Below, one piece after another: positions 47,098-60,293 of a stretch of 64,000 nucleotides of DNA. This stretch comes from Cannabis sativa (lineage: Eukaryota; Streptophyta; Magnoliopsida; Rosales; Cannabaceae), in NCBI RefSeq assembly GCF_029168945.1, contig NC_083602.1, positions 75,536,600 through 75,600,599 on the forward strand, in the 5' to 3' direction. How positions within the stretch are numbered: position 1 is the stretch's first letter; the number at the start of each line of letters is the position of its first letter. The notes beneath the pieces were generated by a model. It made no database searches and was not told where the DNA came from. It was given only the letters and a program-made list of their open reading frames with translations. The translations under genes and the position numbers were made by a program.

Positions 47098-48182
47098 AAC
47101 TCCCACTTGCACTAATATAAAACAAAATGTTCATTTCAAATAATCATTAACACCTTGAGCTACAAATCAAGCGTAGTAGTAGTAAACTCCTCGTAATAGG
47201 ATCTGACAGGTTGAATTAACAACAACCTTTTCTCCACCATTACTTTCCCTTAATCACAAAATCCTTGATATTGTGAAATTCCTCTCTATATGTCTACTCT
47301 TTTGGGATACTGGATTCTATACCTTTGGCAACTACTTTTGGTTATTCAGGAAATAACACTAGTAGTTAAGACAGGTTGGAACGGTGCCAGAATTGTATAG
47401 AATTTTCCTTAGACTGAATAAGTATCTTTCCTGCAACTTTAACATTCAGTCTCTCTCTGGTAGACTAAGATATTTTAGATAGGTTTTTACACTTCTCCAA
47501 AATCACTACTCCACCCCCAAAGTAATCACCATCTTATCAGCAGAATTTCTAGCACAAAGGCAAGTCTTGAAATCTGATGTGGTGTAGTCTAAGAGTTTTT
47601 AAAACCACCCTTATTGACTAACATATAGTTCCTCTTCTTAATCTTAAAATTTACTTGATTGTCTTCCAATGTTCTTCTCCTGGATGAATCTGATACCTAC
47701 TCATTACTCCCACTCAACAGTAGGTGTCTGGTCTAAGGCATACGAAAGCATATCTGAGACCTCTCACTGTTGATTTAAGAAATTCTTCCATGGCTTTATC
47801 TTCTCTGGAATAGTTGAAACTTCTCCTTAGATAAATAAAATCTATGCTTAGAAGTTGTGAAGCTTCTATAGATTGCCATTGGAAAGAAAATGCTTCAGCA
47901 TCTTATTAAAGTAAGTTGCTTCCATTAGAGTAAGTAATTACCAGGTATACCACAAGCCATAGGTTTAGATAAACTCAAACCTATAATACTAGGAACAGGA
48001 AGTTTTGTTAAGTCCATTGAATAGACTTATTAACGAAAATTTCCTTTTATGTCCTTGTAATAGAAAACTTAAGGTTATTCCATGTCAATGGACTAAACCA
48101 TAGTTCTATTGGCTTTCTTCTTAGTTTCTTATCTTGACAATCCATTACTTTAAACTCACAATGGATTTTAATCAATAGTGTC
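47098..48182 (-). pseudogene. pol: Copia E internal fragment, decayed pol 3' end
   Basis: The polypurine tract (complement of AACTCCCACTT, 47098-47108) is followed by the same decayed RNase H/reverse transcriptase sequence as copia A 42330-43400 and copia C 56640-57715, in reverse orientation. No open frame remains. At 48182 it is cut by copia D. The last five bases, GTGTC, would be copia D's target duplication, whose partner lies outside the window. Confidence 0.8.
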
Positions 48183-49409
48183 TATTGGGTTTTATGCCCT
48201 AAATAAAACTCATTTTAATATAATCAGATTTACTTATGAATATAGATCAGAAATAACATTTAATATTGCATGGTTCACTTGATTTATTTCATGATTATAT
48301 GTACATAATATATAAATTCATCTAAAACCCTTTTCACATACTTGATCCTGTTTATTGTGTCGTCAACACATTGGAAAGTAAACATGACTATGTGACTAAA
48401 GTTTCCTAGATTTATCAGACATAGGGTTTTACTGATATGATAATCTACAACAGAGTTTACTTGCATTTGGAGAAGTGCTATGTTCTTTCCAGAGCATTGG
48501 TTAAAGTAAAGCTCAGGTTGGATGCATGGAGTATGCATCGGAAGGGACCGATATTGAACTTTGACTTAGATTTAATTAAACTTACCGTAAAATCTATTCA
48601 AGTCAATATCGCCTAGTTGATCCTAGATCAAATGATCTTAATCCTGTTATGATTAGGCTCAATCTTGAAAGGCTATTCGTGTTCCTTGAATTGTTAGTTA
48701 AGCCTACCTTTTGGTCAGGGTGATACGTACTTTTTGGGAACACGGTAGTGCAATTGAGTGGGAGCGCTATCATAAACATGGAATCTATAGCTTCTATCTG
48801 GCGAATAGTAAGCAAAGGATGATCTCCTTCGAGCTTGACCAAACGAACATAAATGGTGGAGTACTCATTTCACATAAGCTGAAATATCATTTATACGGGG
48901 TCAAGTGTTTTAAGGAATAAATACATTGTAGGGTGTAACGGTAATTTAATCCCTTTACAGTGTAGATCATTCATATAGAGGATCATTGATCACATTAGGA
49001 TTATAACAATGGATAACTAATGATGTGTCTATATGGTGGAACATATAGAGCATTCTATATACTGAGAGTACAATTCTAAGTTCTATGCGTGGATTCAACG
49101 AAGAATTAATAAGTTAGTGAATTTTAGTGCTAAATTCTTGATCTGCTTATTGGAAGCTCGATTATATAGACCCATGGTCCCCCCACTAGTTGAGATAATA
49201 TTGCTTGTAAGACTCATATAATTGGTTTTGATTAATCAATTATAATTCTCAAATTAGACTATGTCTATTTGTGAATTTTTCACTAAGTAAGGGCGAAATT
49301 GTAAAGAAAGAGTTTTAGGGGCATATTTGTTAATTATGATACTTTGTATGGTTCAATTAATAAATATGATAAATGACAATATTATTTAATAATTATTTAT
49401 AGTTATTAA

Positions 49410-51299
49410 TGTTGGGTTTTATGCCCTAAATAAAACTCATTTCAATATAATCAGATTTACTTATTAATATAGATCAGAAATAACATTTAATGTTGCATGG
49501 TTCACATGATTTATTTCATGATTATATGTACATAATGTATAAATTCATCTGAAACCCTTTTCACATACTTGATCCTGTTTATTGTGTCGTCAACACATTG
49601 GAAAGTAAACATGACTATGTGACTAAAGTTTCCTAGATTTATCAGACATAGGGTTTTACTGATATGATAATCTACAACAGAGTTTACTTGCATTTGGAGA
49701 AGTGCTATGTTCTTTCCAGAGCATTGGTTAAAGTAAAGCTCAGGTTGGATGCATGGAGTATGCATCGGAAGGGACCGATATTGAACTTTGACTTAGATTT
49801 AATTAAACTTACCGTAAAATCTATTCAAGTCAATATCGCCTAGTTGATCCTAGATCAAATGATCTTAATCCTGTTATGATTAGGCTCAATCTTGAAAGGC
49901 TATTCGTGTTCCTTGAATTGTTAGTTAAGCCTACCTTTTGGTCAGGGTGATACGTACTTTTTGGGAACACGGTAGTGCAATTGAGTGGGAGCGCTATCAT
50001 AAACATGGAATCTATAGCTTCTATCTGGCGAATAGTAAGCAAAGGATGATCTCCTTCGAGCTTGACCAAACGAACATAAATGTTGGAGTACTCATTTCAC
50101 ATAAGCTGAAATATCATTTATACGGGGTCAAGTGTTTTAAGGAATAAATACATTGTAGGGTGTAACGGTAATTTAATCCCTTTACAATGTAGATCATTCA
50201 TATAGAGGATCATTGATCACATTAGGATTATAACAATGGATAACTAATGATGTGTCTATATGGTGGAACATATAGAGCATTCTATATACTGAGAGTGCAA
50301 TTCTAAGTTCTATGCGTGGATTCAACGAAGAATTAATAAGTTAGTGAATTTTAGTGCTAAATTCTTGATCTACTTATTGGAAGCTCGGTTATATAGACCC
50401 ATGGTCCCCCCACTAGTTGAGATAATATTGCTTGTAAGACTCATGTAATTGGTTTTGATTAATCAATTATAATTCTCAAATTAGACTATGTCTATTTGTG
50501 AATTTTTCACTAAGTAAGGGCGAAATTGTAAAGAAAGAGTTTATAGGGGCATATTTGTTAATTATGATACTTTGTATGGTTCAATTAATAAATATGATAA
50601 ATGACAATATTATTTAATAATTATTTATAGTTATTAAATAGTTAGAATTGGCATTTAAATGTTTGAATTAGGAAATTGGCATTTTTGAGAAAATCAGATA
50701 CAAAAGGTGGTAAAATTGCAAAATTGCAAAACCCAAGGCCCAATCCACTTATGTATGTCCGACCACCTATATGTATATTTTAAATTGATTTTTTCATTAT
50801 TTTAATGCCATATAATTCAAATCTAACCCTAGTGGAATGCTATAAATAGATAGTGAAGGCTTCAGGAAAATTACACTTTTCTTCAGACTTTCTGAATCAG
50901 AAAAAACTGAGCCTTCTCTCTCCCTATCTTTAGTTGACCACTCTCTCTCTTCTTCCTTAGAATTTCGAAATCCTTAGTGTATGAGTAGTGCCCACACACA
51001 TCAAGTGATACCTCAATCATAGTGAGGAAGATCGTGAAGAAAGATCATCAGCAAAGGAGTTTCAGCATCAAGGATTCAGAGAAAGAGATCCAGGTTCAGA
51101 TATTGATAATGCTCTGCTACAGAAAGGAATCAAGGGCTAGATATCTGAACGGAAGGAGTCATTATATTTCGCTGCACCCAATGTAAGGTTTCCTAAACTT
51201 TATATGTGTTTATTTCATCGTTTTAAAAAGTTCATATTTAGGATGTTAATAAACATACTTGTGAGTAGATCTAAGATCCTGGTAAAATAAATTCCAACA
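49410..51299 (+). repeat. Copia C 5' LTR
   Basis: 1890 bp, TGTTGGG to TTCCAACA, with TATAAATA at 50841-50848. Confidence 0.94.
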
Positions 51300-51301
51300 A
51301 C

Positions 51302-51313
51302 TGGCCTCATAGC
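51302..51313 (+). promoter_or_regulatory. Copia C primer binding site, degenerate
   Basis: TGGCCTCATAGC replaces TGGTATCAGAGC, with three mismatches to the initiator-Met site. If the changes arose after insertion they have no bearing on how it moved. Confidence 0.75.
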
Positions 51314-54300
51314 CATGGTAATTGATTTACTTGCAAGAAATTTGAACTTTAAAACGATTGTTTGTATGTTCTTTGGATGGTATCATGTTGTATTGAGTGT
51401 TATTTGATGATTGATTGATGTTTGTGAAATTTTCGTGAAACATAATTGCGATTTTATCTCTGGAATTATTTTTATTGGATAGTATGGAAAAAATTAAGCA
51501 AGTTATCCTTTTACAGAACTCAATTTGGATTTTATTTGAATTAGTTATGATTTTTTGAAGATTTGAAAAATCGGGGCTGTGCTGATATTTTCCTGCGATC
51601 GCAGAACTGTCCGTACAGTTTCGAATTTTTTCGTTTTCCTTCAATTTTTCATGCTTTTTCATGTAATTAACTTCCAATTTTTTGTATGGTTTTGTATATA
51701 TACTACTACTATTCCTAATTCAATTCTAATTATCATTTTGAATTAATTTAATATTTTTTTTAATTTAATTCAAGATATTAGTGTAATTTGAATTCGAATA
51801 GAATTAGTATTTATCTTCTTGCTTAAAAATCTATCTTATTTTTAAATTTGATTATATCTTATTTTTTTTAAATTTAAGGTCAGATTTTATAAGATATTTA
51901 TAAAATCTTTTAAGATATTTTTTAAAATATCTTATCTTTTAAGATATTTTTAATTATATCTTATCTTTTAAGATTTTTTTTAAATCTTTTTAAATATTTT
52001 GACCTTATTTAAATTTAAAATAAGATATTTATAATCATGTAATTTTAAATAGATGTAAGATATTTTGCTAACTTTTAAATTTTGTTATTTTATTTATTTA
52101 AATTAAATTTAAAATCTGAAAAGATATTTCATTTATCTTTTCTAATTTTTATTTAATTTTTATTTTTAAAATAACATTTAATTTTTTAAAAAGTAGTTAT
52201 CAAATTTTGAAATGATATTTAGGTTGGTTGAAACCTAATTTTTCAAAATTGTAGGTTTAATTTTAAATTTTATTTTTTTTTTTAAATTTCGAATTTTCAA
52301 ATTTTTTTTAAATTTTCGAAAAATTATTTTTTAATTAATTAATTATTTCGAAATTAAAAAAAAAAATTAAAATTAAATAAATCCTACATCCAACTATCCA
52401 ACTAACCTTGTTGCAGGAGTATGTGTTTTAGCTTATGTGTAAGTTTTCAAAACCTATTATTACTTGATTGCAAATAGCCATGGTTACTTTTTGCCAGATC
52501 TAATGATTTGATGGCTCCCTTGGTCAAGTTAATAATTTGTAACAGGTATATTTACAATCTTCTTTCATCTGTGTATGACCTAGCAACATGATAGGACCCA
52601 TCCAAAGTGTGCCTGTATGAGCCTATGTGTTTAATTTTATTATAGATGCATATAGGTTGTTGTTGCTAAATAAAATATCATAGTTCTTGATAGATTTATT
52701 TAGGCCCATTTAGTTTTTGGGCCTATTCAATTAATAATAGTTGTTCTTATTAAGGTTAAATTCCTCTCTTTTGGGCCTTGTGTGAGAGTTGGGAGCCATA
52801 GAAGTGGGTACGACATACTGAACCCAGCACCCCCTCACACAAACCACCCCAATTTTGAAGGCCCATTTGCCTGATTTGAACAACTGTACTAGGTTAATGA
52901 AACTAGTTTAACCTAATAAAATTGATTAGCAACATAATTAATTTCATTTATTTTGAAATTAATTTAAGAAAAATATAGTTTAAGGAATTTTATATTCTAA
53001 GCTAAACTATATGTATTTTCTTGTATTTAATTAAATATAGAATTATTACCATCTAGATTCTTTCTGGAACTTAATTTAAATTTTTCATTAAATATTCTTA
53101 TTTAAGTTGATATTTAGTTACCTACAACTAACCAACTTAAATCTGAATATCTTTTGAATTTCAAATTTCAAAATTAAGTTGAGGAATTTTAGGCATTGGT
53201 TATTAAGATTCTTTAGATATTATTTTAAGTTAATATCTTTTCGAATATTAACTTAAAATGGAATATTTTCAAATTAAGTGGTTACAACTTAATTTTTTGA
53301 TATTTAATTAAATTTAAATTTGAAAAATATTTAAGTTCTAGATTTTTTCTAATACAACTTAAATTAGATATTTTTTCAAATTTTGTGGAAAAGATACTTA
53401 GTCAAATAAGATATTTTCTAGATAGTTATTTCTAGACTACTTATTATTTCTAATATTAAATAGGAAAATATTATAAATTGTGAAATTAATTATTTAATTA
53501 ATTTTGGTACAATTTATTTTAAGTATATTTTTCCTAGTATTAAACTAGAAATTAATAATTAAGCCTTCTCTACACTTAATTATTTATTTCTTGAATTTAA
53601 TACATTTAATTAATTTGAAAATTAAATATCTAAGTTGATTTTTATCATCATACTTAAATATTTCTTTTTCATGACATTTAATTAAATAGAAAATTATTTT
53701 TAGTTGAAATTTAATTTTTCAACTAAATTTAAATAATTTTCAAAATATATTTTTTCTTTATTTTATTAATAAATTTTCGAAATTGCATTTCTTAAATGCT
53801 AGAATTTCGAATTTTATCTTGAAAAATAGATTAAGTTGTAAATTAATTATTTATTTTAATTAATTTTTGGATGAACTTAAATCAATGATTTTTTCATTTA
53901 TTGATTAATTTAAAATAAATTGAATTAAAGTATATTATTAGAAATTGAATTAATTAGTCAAAGGAAAATCTAGATAGGTGATATTTTTGCTTGAAGTATT
54001 TTTCTAGTGTATTTAATTAAATAGAAAATTAATATTTAAGTTGATTTTCATCATCATACTTAAATATTTGAAATTTTTCTTATATATTTAATTAAATAGG
54101 AAAATTATATTTTTTTTGTTGTAAATTAATTTTATTAATTAATTTTGGGCCAACATTAAATTAGAATAATTTTTCCAGGATTTATTTTTTATTTTAATAT
54201 GCATTTTTCGAAAATTGTATTCTTATATACTTTAATTTTTCGAAATGCAATATATATTTATAGAAAATTAAATTTGAGTTGTAAATTAATTTATATTAAT

Positions 54301-55360
54301 TTTGTAACAACTTAAATTGAATATTTTTCTAAATATTTATTGGAAATTATTACTAAGATGGAAATAATTCATATTATTTCATATCCATCTAAGTAAAATT
54401 TATAAATATTAAATTAAAATTTATATTTAGAATTTTTCATTCTAAATTGGAAATTTTAAATAAATATATATTTAAAATAAATAAATTAAATAAAGAGAAT
54501 CAAAGAAAATACAACTCACTTTAAATAATGGGCTTGATTATTATTAAGATATTCGATCTCCATTGTGGGTTTTACACCGCGTTTGTTTTAGTGAGTAATC
54601 CTCCCTAATGGAGGAACGTTCATTAGCAATTTCGCACCGTTTAACCTCGCATGATAAGTAGTTTGTAAGTGTTTTGTATGGTATGGATCACCCTAATGGT
54701 GGCGACCATACTTGACTTGCAAATTATGAAACAATGGTGGAAGCTCATAAGATAGAATTGCCTTGACTCTCACCTAAACGGGACAACGCTGAATTCAAAT
54801 CTTAATCGAATAAAAGGTTGCTAGAATGGTTATCATTTTAGATGAGCTGACAACTCTATTCAATGGATGATGCTTTGACTCTCGCCTAAACGGGACACTG
54901 TATCAGTTTGTTGAAAAACCTTGGAAATTATTTAGGATTGTATGCTTTAGTATTTTCACTTGTCATTCCTACTTGCTATATGCTTATAATTTCTGAATTG
55001 TGTATGAATTTATATTGAACCATGTTATTTTCTGTTATTAAATTGTAGTTTAATTTCGAATCTTCATTGTTGGTCTAACATGTTTGTTTATCTAATGAGA
55101 TAAATCCCTAATGGATTTTCACCATTAGACATACATAATAGTGTTAGATCTCGAAAGATAAATATTGTATATGCGACATCTAGCTGTTCATCAATTGATG
55201 ACACCTTAGACTAGTATTTTTATGATATGAAACAAGAAGATTACATAAATAAGATTACTTTGTCTTTCGCTAATCGAAGCATCGTTGGATTCTTATTTAT
55301 AAACGAAATTATCCTAATTCCTCTTAGCTTATTCATTTCGAATTAGCTCCATAATATATC
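51314..55360 (+). other. Copia C AT-rich leader with structured islands
   Basis: Collinear with the copia A leader. Conserved GC-rich fold-back at 52773-52864; CTAAT-loop hairpins at 54600-54614, 54688-54702 and 55103-55117; GACTCTC motif pair near 54764 and 54876. The 54560-54780 stretch is copia-B-like, unlike copies A and D. Confidence 0.75.
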
Positions 55361-55794
55361 ATTGGATGAATGGTCTATAAATCATTTCATGTCATTATAT
55401 TTTCTCTTAAGAAACTAAATGACCATATGATTATAATCCCAAAATTCTATTCCCAATTGATATAAAACCTCAATCTTAGAAATCTCCTACTTGTATGGGC
55501 AAATCTGACTTAGAGTTATATTAGAAGTGGTGGTACAAGAAAGAATTACTCATTATATTTGGTTGAATTTAAGTCTTTGACTTTAATTTTAGAATCCAAA
55601 TAGAAATTTTCTTATATTTCTAATTCCAGATACAATACAGTTACACTTTCTCAAGTGTTTAATATCCATCTTCTATTAATGGATTAAAACTGTATGGAAT
55701 ATGAGTTAGGTATTCTGTGACCAGGATCCACTTGCAGTATTCTAAGAACTCTTTGATGTAACTAAACCTATGTCATCAATAGACACTACCACAT

Positions 55795-57710
55795 TTTTTT
55801 TAATCTATGGCATTTGTATCTTGTTCATAGTGGATTTGACAAGATCAATCTCTGCAAAGAGTTAATATGCCTATATCCACTGAAAATAGTTCATCTCATT
55901 CGCAGATGGATGTACATTCAGGGGTGGATATGAGTTTTTCGTTGTATTCTTAAAACGATAACTCTAGATTATACTTTTTAGCAAGAAATTTGAAATGTTT
56001 GAAAAATTTCATTAATTTCTAGCAATGGTTAAAACCATTAAGGTAAGTGGTTAAAGATCTTGCGAACTGATAGGGGTGGAGAAATAGTTAGTAGATATGC
56101 AGTTCTAAGATCATTAATTTGATTTTTGAATTATATCCAAACTTACCTCCCCAGAAATTTCGAGTTGCATGTTGATGATTAGTTACTAGTCGTTGCCTAA
56201 ATCCTTCTATGGTAGTACAATTTCAGAATGATGTAATGGTTGTATACTTCGTGTAAATCATTACTAGATTCATGGATGACCTAATCAAAATCTTAAGAAA
56301 GGCTAGAACTGTTAACCATGGTTTGTTAGCTATTCTAAGTGATTAGGGGTGGACCATCCCATAGTCAATAGATTAGAAAGTGTTTGTTCAAACAAATACT
56401 ACTTTTCTAAGATAATGACTAAGTCTGAAAACAAGTAGCAAATAAAGGAGAAATTTTTTTCTTGATTCCAAAAGTGTTCTATCATCTTATATGACATATG
56501 ATGATCCCACTGCCTCTGTTGTCTTGTCACAACCAAAGAGGTTAATACCATTTAGTTTTTCTTCGACATAATTCACGGTACCTTGTCGTAGTGGGAGAGT
56601 TTCTAGGAACTCACCTTCTTATGACTTGGGAGACACTAGTGATTAAAATCCATTGTGAGTTTAAACAAGTAATGGATTGTCAAGATAAGAAACTAAGAAG
56701 AAAGCCAATAGAACTGTGGTTTAATCCATTCACATGGAGTAACCTAAAGTTTTCTATTACAAGGACATAAAAGGAAATTTTCGTTTATAAGTCCATTCAA
56801 TGGACTTAACAAATTTTCCTGTTCCTAGTATTATAGGTTTGAGTTTATCTAAACCTATGGCTTGTGGTATACCTGGTAATTACTTACTCTAATGCAAGCA
56901 ACTTACTTTAGTAAGATGCTGAAGCATTTTCTTTCTAATGGCAATCTATAGAAGCTTCACAACTTCTTAGGTATAGATTTTATTTATCTAAGGAAAAGTC
57001 TTAACTATTCCAGAAAAGATAAAGCCATGAAAGAATTTCTTATATCAACAGTGAAAGGTCTTAGATATGATTTTGTATGCCTTAGACCAGACACCTGCTG
57101 TTGAGTGGGAGTAATGAGTAGGTATCAGATTAATCCAGGAGAAGAACATTGGAAGACAATCAAGTAAATCTTAAGATTAAGAAGAGGAACTATATGTTAG
57201 TCTATAAGGGTGTGTTTAAAACTCTTAGACTACACCATATCAGATTTTCGAAATTTGCCTATGTGCTAGTAAATATTTCTGGTAAGATGGTGGTTACTCT
57301 GGGGGTGGAATAGTGATTTTGGAGAAGTGTAGAAACCTATCTGAAGTCTCTAGGTCTACCAGAGAGAGACTGAATGTTAAAGCTGCAGGAAAGGTACTTA
57401 TTCAGTCTAAGGAAAGTTCTATACATCTTTGGCACCATTCCAAATTGCCTTAAACTACTAGTGTTAATTTCCTGATTAACCAAAAGTAGTTGCCAAAGGT
57501 ATAGAATCCAGTATCCCAAGAGAGTAGACATATAGAGAGGAATTTCACATTATCAATGATTTTGTGATTAAAGGAAGAGTAATGGTGGAGAAAAGGTTGT
57601 GGTTAATTCAACCTTTCAGATCCTATTACGAGGAGTTTACTACTACTACACTTGATTTGTATATCAAGGTGTTGAGATTATTTGAAACGCACTTTTTGTT
57701 TTATATTAGT
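55795..57710 (+). pseudogene. pol: Copia C decayed pol remnant
   Basis: Same fragments in the same order as copia A: the LWHLYLVHSGFDKIN trace (~55815), LKILRTDRGGE trace (~56056) and the late reverse transcriptase/RNase H traces (~57045-57130). Stops and missing segments are shared with copia A, with a few private indels. No protein could be made. Confidence 0.8.
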
Positions 57711-57723
57711 GCAAGTGGGAGTT

Positions 57724-59614
57724 TGTTGGGTTTTATGCCCTAAATAAAACTCATTTCAATATAATCAGATTTACTTATTAATATAGATCAGAAATAACAT
57801 TTAATGTTGCATGGTTCACATGATTTATTTCATGATTATATGTACATAATGTATAAATTCATCTGAAACCCTTTTCACATACTTGATCCTGTTTATTGTT
57901 CCGTCAACACATTGGAAAGTAAACATGACTATGTGAATAAAGTTTCCTAGATTTATCAGACATAGGGTTTTACTGATATGATAATCTACAACAAAGTTTA
58001 CTTGCATTTGGAGAAGTGCTATGTTCTTTCCAGAGCATTGGTTAAAGTAAAGCTCAGGTTGGATGCATGGAGTATGCATCGGAAGGGACCAATATTGAAC
58101 TTTGACTTAGATTTAATTAAACTTACCGTAAAATCTATTCAAGTCAATATCGCCTAGTTGATCCTAGATCAAATGATCTTAATCCTGTTATGATTAGGCT
58201 CAATCTTGAAAGGCTATTCGTGTTCCTTGAATTGTTAGTTAAGCCTACCTTTTTTGTCAGGGTGATACGTACTTTTTGGGAACACGGTAGTGCAATTGAG
58301 TGGGAGCGCTATCATAAACATGGAATCTATAGCTTCTATCTGGCGAATAGTAAGCAAAGGATGATCTCCTTCGAGCTTGACCAAACGAACATAAATGGTG
58401 GAGTACTCATTTCACATAAGCTGAAATATCATTTATACGGGGTCAAGTGTTTTAAGGAATAAATACATTGTAGGGTGTAACGGTAATTTAATCCCTTTAC
58501 AGTGTAGATCATTCATATAGAGGATCATTGATCACATTAGGATTATAACAATGGATAACTAATGATGTGTCTATATTGTGGAACATATAGAGCATTCTAT
58601 ATACTGAGAGTACAATTCTAAGTTCTATGCGTGGATTCAACGAAGAATTAATAAGTTAGTGAATTTTAGTGCTAAATTCTTGATCTACTTATTGGAAGCT
58701 CGGTTATATAGACCCATGGTCCCCCCACTAGTTGAGATAATATTGCTTGTAAGACTCATGTAATTGGTTTTGATTAATCAATTATAATTCTCAAATTAGA
58801 CTATGTCTATTTGTGAATTTTTCACTAAGTAAGGGCGAAATTGTAAAGAAAGAGTTTATAGGGGCATATTTGTTAATTATGATACTTTGTATGGTTCAAT
58901 TAATAAATATGATAAATGACAATATTATTTAATAATTATTTATAGTTATTAAATAGTTAGAATTGGCATTTAAATGTTTGAATTAGGAAATTGGCATTTT
59001 TGAGAAAATCAGATACAAAAGGTGGTAAAATTGCAAAATTACAAAACCCAAGGCCCAATCCACTTATGTATGGCCGGCCACCTATATGTATATTTTAAAT
59101 TGATTTTTTCATTATTTTAATGCCATATAATTCAAATCTAACCCTAGTGGAATGCTATAAATAGATAGTGAAGGCTTCAGGAAAATTACACTTTTCTTCA
59201 GACTTTCTGAATCAGAAAAAACTGAGCCTTCTCTCTCCCTATCTTTAGCTGACCACTCTCTCTCTTCTTCCTTAGAATTTTGAAATCCTTAGTGTATGAG
59301 TAGTGCCCACACACATCAAGTGATACCTCAATCATAGTGAGGAAGATCGTGAAGAAAGATCATCAGTAAAGGAGTTTCAGCATCAAGGATTCAGAGAAAG
59401 AGATCCAGGTTCAGATATTGATAATGCTCTGCTACAGAAAGGAATCAAGGGCTAGATATCTGAACGGAAGGAGTCATTATATTCCGCTGCACCCAATGTA
59501 AGGTTTCCTAAACTTTATATGTGTTTATTTCATCGTTTTAGAAAGTTCATATTTAGGATGTTAATAAACATACTTGTGAGTAGATCTAAGATCCTGGTAA
59601 AATAAATTCCAACA
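57724..59614 (+). repeat. Copia C 3' LTR
   Basis: 1891 bp, preceded by the polypurine tract AAGTGGGAGTT at 57713-57723. Confidence 0.94.
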
Positions 59615-60281
59615 ATTAAATAGTTAGAATTGGCATTTAAATGGTTGAATTTGAAAATTGGCATTTTTGAGAAAATACAAATAAAATTTGTGAAAATTGC
59701 AAAATCCAAGTAAGGCCCATTACACTACATGGCCGAACACTTGGGATGGTTTTTCAAACTGATATTTTCATTATTTTAATGCCAAATAATTCAAACCTAA
59801 CCCTACTCGAATGCTATAAATAGATAGTGAAGGCTTCAGGAAATTTACACTTAACTTTCTACTTTTTCCTTCAGAGAAAAACATGAGCCTTCTCTCTCTA
59901 TACCAAGCCGCCACCTTCTTCTATTTCTTCCTTCTTCAATTTCGAAATTTCTTAGTCTTAGAGTAGTGCCCACACACAGCAAGTGATACCTCAATCATAG
60001 TGAGGAAGATCGTGAAGAAAAACATTCAACAAGATGGAGTTTCAGCACTAAAGAAGGAGAGAAAGAGATCCAGGTTCAGATATTGATAATGCTCTGCTAC
60101 AGAAAGGAATCAAGGGCTAGATATCTGAACGGAAGGAGTCATTATATTCCGCTGCACCCAATGTAAGGTTTACTAAACTTTATATGTGTTTATTTCATCG
60201 TTTTAGAAAGTTCATATTTAGGGTGTTAATAAACATACTTGTGAGTAGATCTAAGGTCCTGGTAAAATAATTTCCAACAAC

Positions 60282-60293
60282 TGGTATCAGAGC
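60282..60293 (+). promoter_or_regulatory. Copia D primer binding site
   Basis: TGGTATCAGAGC, intact, two bases past the 5' LTR end. Confidence 0.9.

Larger units (their letters stand above)
49410..59614 (+). mobile_element. Copia C, young coding-defective element
   Basis: A 10,205-bp element with LTRs 49410-51299 and 57724-59614 and perfect duplication ATTAA (49405-49409, 59615-59619). About a dozen differences between its 1.89-kb LTRs were seen by eye, so it is recent. The interior matches copia A along its length: AT-rich leader, then the same decayed pol. The primer site is damaged (TGGCCTCATAGC). It inserted into the LTR of copia D, an element of its own family. Confidence 0.95.
48183..60279 (+). 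repeat. Copia D 5' LTR, split
   Basis: Parts 48183-49409 and 59620-60279. The break is at ATTAA, the copia C duplication. A TATA box lies in the right part at 59815-59822. Confidence 0.88.

Noticed and set aside
48284..48538. An 84-codon minus-strand frame repeated at 49511-49765 and 57825-58079
   Set aside because: It is conserved only because the copia LTRs are young copies; it is antisense within the LTR and resembles no protein.
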